DNA from: Cyanobacteria bacterium UBA791
Lineage (GTDB): Bacteria; Cyanobacteriota; Vampirovibrionia; Gastranaerophilales; Gastranaerophilaceae
Direction of reading: 5' to 3'
Assembly: GCA_002297005.1 (NCBI GenBank)
Contig: DBIX01000048.1
Coordinates: forward strand, 1-64,000
Length of the DNA stretch: 64,000 bases
A program made the translations under genes and the position numbers. Positions 34,006 to 42,290 of the stretch are shown in pieces. Below the pieces are notes generated by a model that was not told where the DNA came from, did no database searches, and worked only from the letters and a program-made list of their open reading frames with translations. Position 1 is the stretch's first letter, and every line of letters starts with the position of its first letter.

Positions 34006-35226
34006 TTATCTACTACATTTCAAATTGCATTTTTGAGAAAGAACTTCAACAGCCTTTTTCAATTGAGCATCATTTTTATTTTTAATATCTTCATCAGTTA
34101 ATTTTACAAGAATATCAGGTGTAATACCTTTTTTGTGAATATCAGTACCATTTGGAGTCAAATATCTTTGGATAGTGATATTTACACCAGAACCCTCAGG
34201 AAGTCTATTGATTTCTTGAACCAAGCCTTTACCAAAAGATTGATCACCAATAATTGTAGCTCTACCGTTATCTTTTAAAGCACCTGAAAGAATTTCACTA
34301 GCTGAAGCAGAACCCTTGTTGATTAAAACAACAATTGGTGCATGAGTTAAAGTTGTATAACCAGCTCTTTCTGTTTGTTTATAACCATCTCTATCAACAG
34401 TACTTACAATAATACTATTTTGTAATAACATTTTTGAAATAAAGATAGCGTTTGTTAATAATCCCCCTGGGTTTGAACGCAAATCAATAATATAACCTTT
34501 TTTCTTCTTAGAAGTCATAAGAATTTTAGAAACATCTTCTGCAACATGTTTGCTAATGAATGAACTAATTCTGATATATTGAATTTCATCAGGAATAACA
34601 GTTGTATTTCCATCAGGTAGTTTTGTAGAAACAGCTTTTATTTCAATTTCATCTCTTACTACAGAATATTTTTTAACTGTATCACCTCTTTTAATATTTA
34701 AAGTAACAGTTGTACCTTTTTCACCTCTGATTTTATCAGCAGCTTTATCTATAGAAATACCTTTTGTAGATTCGCCGTCAATTTCAAGAATTTCATCGTC
34801 TGCAATAATACCGGCTTTTTCAGCAGGAGAACCCTCTATTGGTGCAATTACCATCAATTTTCCGTCTTTTACAGAAATTTGTATACCGATGCCTTTAAGA
34901 GAGCCTTTAATTGATGCAGTTTCTTCTGCAAATTCTTTTGGGTCTAAAAATTTTGTATATGGGTCATTTAAACTTGCAAGCATTGTATCAATTGCAACAT
35001 AAGCGTCTTCGTTTGTTAAAAGTTTTCCCTCATATTTGTATCTCCAACGATTCCAATCTTGTTGGTTATTTGTTTGGTCAACGTATTTTTTGTTAATAAG
35101 TTTCCAAACATCTAAATACAATTCGTCTGGAGAATAAGCAAAAGCTTGTTGTCCTGATATAAAACCAGCTAAACCAAACGCAAATATTGAAATTACAACT
35201 ACTAAGTTTTTGATTATTTTGTTCAT
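34006..35226 (-). CDS. C-terminal processing peptidase (S41, CtpA/Prc family)
   Basis: 406 aa from the chosen start. Signal/anchor segment IIKNLVVVISIFAFGLAGF, a PDZ domain about 95-175 (GIGIQISVKDGKLMVIAPIE), and the S41 catalytic core with Ser in KGSASASEILSG and Lys in FGKGLVQE. Acts outside the inner membrane. ATG 35226 is preferred: AAGGG is upstream of it and a TATAAT at 35255-35260 (minus) would place the transcript start just after the earlier in-frame ATGs at 35256 and 35295. Confidence 0.92.
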   Translation of the reverse strand: MNKIIKNLVVVISIFAFGLAGFISGQQAFAYSPDELYLDVWKLINKKYVDQTNNQQDWNRWRYKYEGKLLTNEDAYVAIDTMLASLNDPYTKFLDPKEFAEETASIKGSLKGIGIQISVKDGKLMVIAPIEGSPAEKAGIIADDEILEIDGESTKGISIDKAADKIRGEKGTTVTLNIKRGDTVKKYSVVRDEIEIKAVSTKLPDGNTTVIPDEIQYIRISSFISKHVAEDVSKILMTSKKKKGYIIDLRSNPGGLLTNAIFISKMLLQNSIIVSTVDRDGYKQTERAGYTTLTHAPIVVLINKGSASASEILSGALKDNGRATIIGDQSFGKGLVQEINRLPEGSGVNITIQRYLTPNGTDIHKKGITPDILVKLTDEDIKNKNDAQLKKAVEVLSQKCNLKCSR

Positions 35227-35254
35227 ATTAAAATTTTCCCTTTTCATATTTTCC

Positions 35255-35260
35255 ATTATA
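35255..35260 (-). promoter_or_regulatory. -10 element for ctp-recJ
   Basis: TATAAT read on minus, about 30 bases before ATG 35226; the -35 region (CATCTT) is poor. Confidence 0.4.
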
Positions 35261-35390
35261 CCCCATATATAATTAATAAGATGTAAAAAATACAAAATTG
35301 TTTCAAAAAATTTAAAACGTCTTAATAATTAATTTGAAAAAGCTTATGTTTAGATTACACTTTTATTAAATATACAGAGGAGGTTTTACA

Positions 35391-35510
35391 ATGCACGAAT
35401 ACGTATTTAAAATAAAAAAAGGCGAAATTGAAATCGAATTAAAATCAGATGACATTGAATTTGTTGAGGAACAAATGAACAAATGGCGTGAAGACATTAT
35501 GAAGAAATAG
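35391..35510 (+). CDS. 39-aa protein related to the N-terminus of the next gene
   Basis: MHEYVFKIKKGEIEIELKSD, then DIEFVEEQMNKWREDIMKK. A perfect AGAGGAGGT ribosome site lies 8 bases before the ATG. The pattern YxFxxKKxxIxxEL...D...Q..W also forms residues 5-33 of the 303-aa protein that starts 18 bases downstream, so it is a free-standing copy of that domain. Family not recognised. Confidence 0.78.
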   Translation: MHEYVFKIKKGEIEIELKSDDIEFVEEQMNKWREDIMKK

Positions 35511-35528
35511 GTTTAGGGTAGAATATTA

Positions 35529-36440
35529 ATGTCAAAAGATTATAAATTTACATTTAAAAAAGACGATATATTTGTAGAATTTGATACAACAGATAGAGAA
35601 GCACTTGCAAGACAATTCCAAATTTGGGTAACTTGTGCTTCTGTTTACACGTACCAAAAACAAAGATTACAAGAAGAAGAAATCCAACCATTACAAGCAC
35701 AAGCTCAGAATGAAAATCCTAAAGTTACACCTAGTCAAATGACCCCTGTTCAGGTGGAATTAAATCCTGAACCTCACGTTCTACCTATGGAACAAGTAAC
35801 TGAACAAAAGTCAGAAGAAAAAGTTGAAGAACAAAGAGTAACACTTAACGATTTACAAAATGCACCTAAAGCAAACCTTGAAGAATTTGGCATTTCTGAA
35901 GAAAAAGAACCTTTGACGTTAGAAGAAAAGAAACAAGAAATAGCAAAAACTGTAGAACATGCTGGTGAAATAGGTAGCCATTTGGATAGTTTATACAATA
36001 TAGAAGATACTACCGTTAACGCTTTGGAAACTTTTAAAGAAAAAATTGAGGAAGAGGACGATTTTTCAAATAAATCTGTAGATTTTGATAAAATTTTAGA
36101 AATGTCTATGAATACTGCTCCAACAGAAACAGAAGTAAAAAAAGACGACAGATTTTTGAAAATATTGAATGTAAAAAATGTTAGTAGCAAACTTGAATAT
36201 TTAATAGTAACTGCTTATTATTTATCAGAATTTGAAAAACTTGATAAATTTACGCTAAAACTTATCAATGCAAAACTAATGCAAAACGTTAAGGAAGCAG
36301 TTGACCACAATGTCTTGCAAGAGGCTATAGATAAGGGATTGGTAGAAGTTCTTCCAAGTTTACCAGACATAGCAAATAGCGTTGAATATAGATTAACAAA
36401 TGCAGGAGAGGAAGCATTTTTAAATGGAACAAAACTCTAA
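35529..36440 (+). CDS. Unknown protein, 303 aa, with shared N-terminal domain
   Basis: Residues 1-35 (YKFTFKKDDIFVEFDTTDRE, QFQIW) repeat the whole 39-aa neighbour. Residues 50-205 are Glu/Gln/Pro-rich and probably disordered. The C-terminal 85 residues look like a small winged-helix-like fold (SKLEYLIVTAYYLSEFEKLD, TLKLINAKL, EYRLTNAGEEAF). No membrane segment. Its end overlaps mnmA by 17 bases. An adaptor role is a guess. Confidence 0.75.
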   Translation: MSKDYKFTFKKDDIFVEFDTTDREALARQFQIWVTCASVYTYQKQRLQEEEIQPLQAQAQNENPKVTPSQMTPVQVELNPEPHVLPMEQVTEQKSEEKVEEQRVTLNDLQNAPKANLEEFGISEEKEPLTLEEKKQEIAKTVEHAGEIGSHLDSLYNIEDTTVNALETFKEKIEEEDDFSNKSVDFDKILEMSMNTAPTETEVKKDDRFLKILNVKNVSSKLEYLIVTAYYLSEFEKLDKFTLKLINAKLMQNVKEAVDHNVLQEAIDKGLVEVLPSLPDIANSVEYRLTNAGEEAFLNGTKL

Positions 36441-37479
36441 TCAAAAAATTGCAGTCGTAGCTCTAAGTGGCGGTGTAGATAGTAGCGTTTGTTGTTATTT
36501 ATTGAAAGAACAAGGCTATAAAGTTATTGGTATAACAGGAAAAATGACTGATTCTCCTAGTGCTAATACTGTTTGCGAAAAAGCAAAAAAAGTTGCTGAT
36601 AATCTTGGAATAGAACACGTTGTCCTTGATTTAAGCAAAGAATTTGGAAAAGAAGTTGTAGAATATTTTAATAAAACTTACACAAAAGGACAAACTCCAA
36701 ACCCTTGTGCTGTTTGCAATAGAAAAATTAAATGGGGAAAAATATTTGAATATGCCATGAATGAACTTCATGCAGATATATTTGCAACTGGTCATTACGC
36801 AAATATTCAAAAATTTGGCGACTATTATACACTTTTCCCAGCAAAAGACCCTAAAAAAGATCAAATGTATTTCTTGTATTCTTTAAATCAAGAAAACTTT
36901 GCAAAAACTGTTTTTCCACTTTATGAATATGAAAAAACAGAGGTTAGAAAAATTGCAGAAAAAATTGATGTTCCATCAAAGTCTCAAAAGGATTCACAAG
37001 ATATTTGTTTTATTGAAAAACCAGAAACTTTAAAAACATATTTAAAAAAACTTTTTGGAGAAAAGAAAGGTGATTTTATACATATTAGAACTGGTAAAAA
37101 ACTTGGAGAACACACAGGTTGCTATAAATACACAATCGGACAAAGAAGAGGGCTTGAAATAGCATACACAGAACCACTTTACGTAATTAAAATTGATGCT
37201 AAAAACAATACGGTTTATGTTGGTGAAAAACCTGAAGCTTATGGTTCAGAACTTGAATTAACTAACCTACATTTTGTATATCCAGTTGGTGAAAAATCTT
37301 TGGATATAGATACAAAAATTAGATACAATATGGAGAAAGTTCCAGTACACGTTGAAATAGACGGCGACAGAGCAAAAATGACATTTAAAGAACCTGTATA
37401 CTCAATTACAGCAGGTCAAATTGCAGTATTTTATGATAGAAACGACGGACACCTAATCGGTGGCGGAACAATTTTATAA
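36424..37479 (+). CDS. mnmA: tRNA-specific 2-thiouridylase
   Basis: Thiolates U34 of Lys/Glu/Gln tRNAs. 351 aa: PP-loop SGGVDSS at 15-21, the catalytic cysteine pair in NPCAVCN (about 95) and SQDICFI (about 195), ATGHYA, and the C-terminal beta-barrel with GQRRGLEIAYTEPLYVI. The N-terminus lies inside the preceding gene; no separate promoter is seen. Confidence 0.95.
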   Translation: MEQNSNQKIAVVALSGGVDSSVCCYLLKEQGYKVIGITGKMTDSPSANTVCEKAKKVADNLGIEHVVLDLSKEFGKEVVEYFNKTYTKGQTPNPCAVCNRKIKWGKIFEYAMNELHADIFATGHYANIQKFGDYYTLFPAKDPKKDQMYFLYSLNQENFAKTVFPLYEYEKTEVRKIAEKIDVPSKSQKDSQDICFIEKPETLKTYLKKLFGEKKGDFIHIRTGKKLGEHTGCYKYTIGQRRGLEIAYTEPLYVIKIDAKNNTVYVGEKPEAYGSELELTNLHFVYPVGEKSLDIDTKIRYNMEKVPVHVEIDGDRAKMTFKEPVYSITAGQIAVFYDRNDGHLIGGGTIL

Positions 37480-37512
37480 AAATTTATACTCTAAACGATG
37501 GATAAAAAATTG

Positions 37513-37560
37513 TGAATAATATCATATATTATTCATGTACATAGTATCAAGGACGATACT
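37513..37560. promoter_or_regulatory. Two inverted repeats before the flagellin operon
   Basis: TGAATAATAT-CAT-ATATTATTCA (37513-37535) and AGTATC-AAGGAC-GATACT (37543-37560), 24-71 bases before the first gene. No T run follows, so they are not terminators; candidate operators. A weak CTCTAAAC at 37491 is the only sigma28-like -35. Confidence 0.45.
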
Positions 37561-37583
37561 GATAACTTGTAAGAGAAGGAAAA

Positions 37584-37904
37584 ATGGAATTTTCTAACGC
37601 TTATACATACTCCCCATTAAAATTTTTGAAGAACCTAAGTAGGATATTAGGTGACTTTTTTGTGTCTTTCAGTTGTTTATTCCTACCATGGAAAAATAAA
37701 CCTTATATTGAAGATATTAATGCTTTGAAAAAAGAATATGAGAAATTATCAAGGATGTATTCTTGTGAAAAAGAAAGCATTAACTTTTACCAAAAAGAAA
37801 AAACTTTTGATTATTTTACGCTTAATCACGATGACGAAATTAAAACTTCTTGGTCAAAAATTGACCATGAAATAAAAAAGAAAGCTGGTGTTAAATGTCC
37901 ATAA
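37584..37904 (+). CDS. Small protein coupled to flagellin
   Basis: 106 aa. A hydrophobic patch (LGDFFVSFSCLFLPW, about 22-36) is followed by a charged helical region (DINALKKEYEKLSRMY). AGAAGGA precedes the ATG. It overlaps the flagellin start by 10 bases, so translation is coupled. Not FliS, FliW or FlaG by any motif I can see; a flagellin chaperone or regulator is a hypothesis based on position only. Confidence 0.7.
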   Translation: MEFSNAYTYSPLKFLKNLSRILGDFFVSFSCLFLPWKNKPYIEDINALKKEYEKLSRMYSCEKESINFYQKEKTFDYFTLNHDDEIKTSWSKIDHEIKKKAGVKCP

Positions 37905-39715
37905 CTGTTAACACCAATACTTCTTCTTTAATTGCACAAAGAAGTTTAAATAAAGCTACAAACAAAATGAATCAGGCTTTACAGAGATTAAGTACAGGAT
38001 TAAAAATTAATTCTGCAAAAGACGATGCTGCTGGTAGTGCAATTTCAACAAAACTAGAGTACAAAATTTCTTCCTATGATGTAGCAAAAGACAATGCACA
38101 AATGGGACAATCTATGCTTGATACTGCAAATAGTACTCTCGGAAATATAAATTCTATGCTCCAAAGGATGCGTGATTTATCTGAACAAGCTGCCAATGGA
38201 ACGTATGGGAAAGACGAACGCAAAGCTATGCAAGCTGAAGCCGATGCCTTAACAGAAGAAATTTATAGAATAAAAAACACAACAGAATTTAATGGCAAAA
38301 AAGTTTTAGGACAAGAGTCATCTAGCGAAGTTGTTGACGTCACCGTAGATATGATGCTAAGCGAAGTTAGTGAAGCAAACTGGGCAGATACTGATGGTAA
38401 AGTCATTGGTATACGGGGATATAACGATTTGGCAAAATTATCACAATTAATAGAAAATTGTGATACCTCAAATAGAACTTTTTCTCTAATGTCAAACATT
38501 AATCTTGATGGAGTCGACTGGACACCTATTGGAAAAGATGCAACTAGTAGCTTTAAGGGAAACTTTGAGGGTAATAATTTTACAATATCTAATCTTGATA
38601 TAAAAGATACTAATGGTGATTGCTGTGGATTATTTGGATATATTAGTGGTGGTTCTGTTAAAAATTTAAGGCTTGAAAACTTCAATATGCAAGGCTCTGG
38701 AATTGTCGGATGTTTAAGTGGAAAATTTGATAATGGAACAATAGAAAACGTATACGTCGTAGATAGCAGCGTTAAAGGCACGTCAAATGTAGGTGGTATA
38801 ACAGGGGCATCCCTAAATTCAACAGTCAATAACTCGTATTTTGAAGGAAAAATTTCAAGTGGCACAGGAGAAACTGGTGGGATTATAGGCTGGGCAATGG
38901 GAAAAACCTTAATTGATGGCTGTAAAGTTTCAGCCACACTATCATCTAGTGGCTCTGGCATTGGCGGACTTCTCGGAAAAATATCCGGACCATTAACAAT
39001 TAACAATTCTACTGTTATTGGCTCAGTTTCTACAAATGTAAATAATGTAGGAGGTTTGGTAGGAAGTTCTCTTGATAGTTTTACAACAATTACCAATTCT
39101 GGAGCTAATTGCAAAGTATCAGGAAGAGAAAATTCAGGAACTATTATAGGACTTTGCAGTAATGTCTCCCTCACTAATAATAAATATAGCGAGGTTAATG
39201 GAGCAATGTCTGCGATAGGAAAAGGACACACAACATCTTCTAGTGAGGCAGAAAAAGTTCTCGGATACAAGCCTGATGCACCAGACCCGTTTGCAAATCC
39301 ACCAATAACTTATATTGATTCATACGAAGAATGTACCGCCAATCTTCAAGTAGGTATTACTTCTGATAAAGACTCTATTATTCAAATTAATACAAGTTTT
39401 TTACTTGGAAGACTGAATGTTGACCTTTCTTCAGAAAAAAAAGCTCGAAAATCCATTGATGAACTTGATAAGGCAATTGCAAAAGTTACAGACAAACAAA
39501 CAGCCATAGGCTCAGTCCAAAATAGACTCGAAAGCACAATGGACTTTCAAGACATACAGTATAAGTCCTTAAGTAGTGCAAATTCATATATAAAAGATGC
39601 TGATATTGCAAAAGAAAGTGCCAACTATATTAAAAACCAAATTTTACAACAAGTCGCATCAAGCTTACTTGCAACAGCAAACCAAAATCCAAATATAGCA
39701 CTCCAGCTAATGTGA
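37895..39715 (+). CDS. Flagellin with GLUG-repeat insertion
   Basis: 606 aa. Residues 1-140 are the D0/D1 half (SLNKATNKMNQALQRLSTGL, DDAAGSAIS, LQRMRDLSEQAANG) and about 517-606 the returning half ending ATANQNPNIALQLM. Between them about 370 residues contain repeated glycine-rich strands (GGITGAS, GGIIGWAMG, GGLLGKISG, GGLVGSSL) spaced about 25-35, the GLUG pattern of adhesins and IgA-protease-type proteins. Typical flagellins have 250-550 aa and variable D2/D3. Exported by the flagellar type III system, so no signal peptide. The filament would display a solenoid on its outer face (inference). Confidence 0.93.
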   Translation: MSITVNTNTSSLIAQRSLNKATNKMNQALQRLSTGLKINSAKDDAAGSAISTKLEYKISSYDVAKDNAQMGQSMLDTANSTLGNINSMLQRMRDLSEQAANGTYGKDERKAMQAEADALTEEIYRIKNTTEFNGKKVLGQESSSEVVDVTVDMMLSEVSEANWADTDGKVIGIRGYNDLAKLSQLIENCDTSNRTFSLMSNINLDGVDWTPIGKDATSSFKGNFEGNNFTISNLDIKDTNGDCCGLFGYISGGSVKNLRLENFNMQGSGIVGCLSGKFDNGTIENVYVVDSSVKGTSNVGGITGASLNSTVNNSYFEGKISSGTGETGGIIGWAMGKTLIDGCKVSATLSSSGSGIGGLLGKISGPLTINNSTVIGSVSTNVNNVGGLVGSSLDSFTTITNSGANCKVSGRENSGTIIGLCSNVSLTNNKYSEVNGAMSAIGKGHTTSSSEAEKVLGYKPDAPDPFANPPITYIDSYEECTANLQVGITSDKDSIIQINTSFLLGRLNVDLSSEKKARKSIDELDKAIAKVTDKQTAIGSVQNRLESTMDFQDIQYKSLSSANSYIKDADIAKESANYIKNQILQQVASSLLATANQNPNIALQLM

Positions 39716-39741
39716 TTTACTCTATAAAATATTTAAGAGGG

Positions 39742-39769
39742 TTTACAAATTCCCTATCTTATGTATAAT
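39742..39769 (+). promoter_or_regulatory. Promoter for rimP-nusA
   Basis: TTTACA (39742-39747), 16-base spacer, TATAAT (39764-39769). Start expected near 39776, only about 11 bases before the terminator hairpin. Confidence 0.6.
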
Positions 39770-39786
39770 ATATTTAAGGTCTTAAG

Positions 39787-39814
39787 AAAGAACGGATGTT
39801 TCCGTTCTTTTTTT
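39787..39814 (+). terminator. Intrinsic terminator between flagellin and rimP; candidate leader attenuator
   Basis: Perfect AAAGAACGGA-TGTT-TCCGTTCTTT plus TTTT. It lies downstream of the only visible rimP promoter and 20 bases before ATG 39835, leaving no room for another promoter. Confidence 0.88.
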
Positions 39815-39834
39815 ACATATATAGGGGAAATCTT

Positions 39835-40326
39835 ATGAAACCTGAAATTAATAGAAAAGAAGTCTTAGATAAATTGATGCCTTTAGTTGAAAATACGGCA
39901 ATGAGATTTAACTTTATCCCAGTAGAAGTGGATTTTACTAAAGAAAACCACAAAAACTTTATCAGAGTTTTCTTATTTTCTTATGAAAAACCAATTTCTA
40001 TTGATGACTGCGAAAAATTTAGCAGAAGTTTAAATGAATTTTTGGATGATTTATTTGATTTCAAATATTATTTAGAAGTTTCTTCTCCTGGGTTAGAACG
40101 AAAATTCAAATCAAACAAAGAATATCTGATTTTTAGAGGTAAAAATGTAAGTATAAAATTATACGAACCTCTTGAAGATATGAAGGATGTTATATTTAAA
40201 GCTACGTTACTTGATTATGACGAAAATGAGGGTGTAAAAGTTAGACGTCTTGAGGACGGAAAAGAACTTCTTATTCCTTTAGAAAAAATCAAAAATACAA
40301 AGCTTTATTTAGAAGACAAAATTTAA
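39835..40326 (+). CDS. rimP: Ribosome maturation factor RimP
   Basis: Assists 30S assembly. 163 aa, usual length; VEVDFTKENHKNFIRVFLFS, DDCEKFSRSLNEFLDD and LEVSSPGLERKFKS are family landmarks. The ATG at 39835 has AGGGGAAA upstream; an earlier in-frame ATG at 39796 lies inside the terminator hairpin and is rejected. Paired with nusA as in most bacteria. Confidence 0.92.
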   Translation: MKPEINRKEVLDKLMPLVENTAMRFNFIPVEVDFTKENHKNFIRVFLFSYEKPISIDDCEKFSRSLNEFLDDLFDFKYYLEVSSPGLERKFKSNKEYLIFRGKNVSIKLYEPLEDMKDVIFKATLLDYDENEGVKVRRLEDGKELLIPLEKIKNTKLYLEDKI

Positions 40327-40356
40327 TTAGAAAGTAGATACAATTTAATAGAAAGG

Positions 40357-40374
40357 TATTCCCTAGAGGGAATA
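40357..40374 (+). promoter_or_regulatory. Stem-loop in the rimP-nusA spacer
   Basis: TATTCCC-TAGA-GGGAATA, immediately before the AAGGTAGG ribosome site of nusA. May modulate nusA translation or mark a processing site. Confidence 0.45.
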
Positions 40375-40385
40375 AGGTAGGAAAA

Positions 40386-41633
40386 ATGATTAAAATAGGT
40401 ACAGCATTATTTGAAGCATGTGAAGAACTTGAAAAAGAAAGAGGAATTTCAAAAGATGTATTGATTTCTTCTTTATGCGACGCAATGGTTGCAGCATACA
40501 AAAAACACATGAGAGTAAAAGAAGCCGCTAATATTGAAGCTATCCTAGATGAACAATCTGGTGAAATCGGTGTTTTCTGCACAAAAGTTGTTGTTAAATC
40601 AGTTGAAGACGGTATGGAAGATGAACAAATTTCTTTAGCAGAAGCAAAAGAAATCGACGAAGATGTTGAACTTGAAGACGAAGTTAAAATCGAAGTTACT
40701 CCAGAACAATTCGGACGTATCGCAGCTCAAGCAGCTAAACAAGTTATCACTCAAAGAATTAGAGAAGCTGAAAGAAACATGGTTCTTAACGAATTCTTAG
40801 AAAAGAAAGGAACTTTGACAACAGGTATAATTCAAAGAGTTGAAAACAGAAACGTTATCGTTAACATCGGTAAAACTGATGCTATTATGCCTCAAAAAGA
40901 ACAAATTCCTGGTGAATACTACAAACCTGGTAACAGAATTAGAGTATTCGTTCTTAACGTAAAAGAAACAACAAGATTACCACAAGTAATCGTTTCTCAC
41001 GCTCACGCTGAAATCGTTAGAGAATTATTCGAACTTGAAGTTCCAGAAATCGAAGATAATATCGTAGAAATTAAATCAATTTCTCGTGAAGCAGGTTACA
41101 GAACAAAAATCGCTGTATGGTCAAATGACCCAGAAGTTGATTCAGTAGGTGCTTGTATTGGACCTAGAGGTTCAAGAATTCAAACAATCGTTGGCGAATT
41201 AAAAAATGAAAAAATCGACATCGTAAGATATTCAGAAGACCCAGTTGAATACATCGTAAACGCTTTATCACCAGCAAGAGTTGTATCAGTTGATATTCTA
41301 GCAGATGATGAAGATGCTCACGAAGCTATGGTAGTTGTTCCAGATGACCAACTTTCATTAGCTATCGGTCGTGAAGGTCAAAACGTTAGACTTGCTCACA
41401 AATTAACTGGTTGGAAAATTGATATTAAATCAGTTTCTCAAATGGAAAAAGCTGAAGCTGAAGCTCAAAGAAATTATGAATACCAAGACGAAGCTCCAGA
41501 ACAAGAAGTTAATTATGATGAAGACGAAATCAATGAAGAAATTGCTGAAGAAATGAACCAACAAGGCGTTGATGAAGACGATATGGTTGCAGAAGAAGCA
41601 GTTGAAGAACAAGAAGACGATTCTGAAGAATAA
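40386..41633 (+). CDS. nusA: Transcription termination/antitermination factor NusA
   Basis: 415 aa: N-terminal RNA polymerase-binding domain (ALFEACEELEKERGISKDVL), S1 domain about 130-200 (GIIQRVENRNVIVNIGKTDA), KH1 with CIGPRGSRIQTIVGEL and KH2 with AIGREGQNVRLAHKLTGWKI. The final 55 residues are an acidic, low-complexity tail (many Glu/Asp) where proteobacterial NusA has folded repeats. It closes the operon; infB does not follow. Confidence 0.96.
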   Translation: MIKIGTALFEACEELEKERGISKDVLISSLCDAMVAAYKKHMRVKEAANIEAILDEQSGEIGVFCTKVVVKSVEDGMEDEQISLAEAKEIDEDVELEDEVKIEVTPEQFGRIAAQAAKQVITQRIREAERNMVLNEFLEKKGTLTTGIIQRVENRNVIVNIGKTDAIMPQKEQIPGEYYKPGNRIRVFVLNVKETTRLPQVIVSHAHAEIVRELFELEVPEIEDNIVEIKSISREAGYRTKIAVWSNDPEVDSVGACIGPRGSRIQTIVGELKNEKIDIVRYSEDPVEYIVNALSPARVVSVDILADDEDAHEAMVVVPDDQLSLAIGREGQNVRLAHKLTGWKIDIKSVSQMEKAEAEAQRNYEYQDEAPEQEVNYDEDEINEEIAEEMNQQGVDEDDMVAEEAVEEQEDDSEE

Positions 41634-41650
41634 TTAATTTTTACAGATAC

Positions 41651-41690
41651 AAAAAAGAGGGAAAGTTTTAAATAAAACTTTCCCTTTTTA
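41651..41690. terminator. Bidirectional intrinsic terminator after nusA
   Basis: Stem GGGAAAGTTTT / AAAACTTTCCC flanked by A-run and T-run, between convergent nusA and the DUF2023-like gene. Confidence 0.9.
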
Positions 41691-41700
41691 AATCCTTTAT

Positions 41701-42093
41701 CTATGCGACAAGATTTAAACCTTGTTTCTTTTGATTTTCTTTTTCTTTAAGTTTTAAATATCTTTCGCATTGTTTAGTTTTGTCATAACCAAGTAATACA
41801 CCTAAAATAAAATCTTGTTCAGGAGTATATTTACCAAGTTCAGGTTGATTAAAAGATTTAATTACATCAACACAAGGTTTATCACCAAAGAACACGTTAA
41901 GATTTCTACCACCAGGAGCAGGATTAAGCATGTAATTCAAATTATCACGTTTTAGACGTTTTTCAATAACATCTTTATCTTTCATGCTTTCTACTTGAAG
42001 AACAAGAGGTCTAATACCATGTTTATATCCATAAATATGTTCATTAAGAACGCTCATATTTGGTTGTGCTGGACTTACAGGTGATATAGCCAT
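41701..42093 (-). CDS. DUF2023-like protein
   Basis: 130 aa. HIYGYKHGIRPLVLQVESM, NLNVFFGDKPCVDVI and TPEQDFILGVLLGYDKTKQC followed by ERY match what I recall of the DUF2023 family (small alpha/beta proteins of unknown function in anaerobes). Cys at about 78 and 111 are in the matching positions. AAAAAGGAG lies 8 bases before ATG. Monocistronic; upstream element ACAAAAATTTAC at 42167-42178. Confidence 0.7.
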   Translation of the reverse strand: MAISPVSPAQPNMSVLNEHIYGYKHGIRPLVLQVESMKDKDVIEKRLKRDNLNYMLNPAPGGRNLNVFFGDKPCVDVIKSFNQPELGKYTPEQDFILGVLLGYDKTKQCERYLKLKEKENQKKQGLNLVA

Positions 42094-42192
42094 AATTTAC
42101 TCCTTTTTGTAACGTAATAAGTCGCTCATATAACGCTTGTGAAAAAAATTTTTGCTAGCACAGTTCACAAAAATTTACAAATAAAATTAAAG

Positions 42193-42220
42193 TTGACATC
42201 AAAGTATTAGCATATAAAAT
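42193..42220 (+). promoter_or_regulatory. Promoter of tuf
   Basis: TTGACA (42193-42198), 16-base spacer, TAAAAT (42215-42220); untranslated leader about 65 bases. Confidence 0.7.
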
Positions 42221-42290
42221 GGTAATATAGCTTAGTAGTATAAGTTAAAAAATAGTACATATTTAAGAAAAGAAAAAGGAGACCACTAAA

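Noticed and set aside
37491..37519. Sigma28 promoter for the flagellin operon (CTCTAAAC ... GTGAATAA)
   Set aside because: The -10 part matches poorly (lacks CCGATA) and overlaps the palindrome; not enough to call.
38263..39270. Long minus-strand open frame opposite flagellin
   Set aside because: It is antisense to a confident flagellin, has unnatural composition (Pro/Ser/Leu-rich) and no ribosome site.
39796..39834. Extended N-terminus of RimP from ATG 39796
   Set aside because: It would start inside the terminator hairpin and lacks a ribosome site; ATG 39835 has one and gives the usual length.
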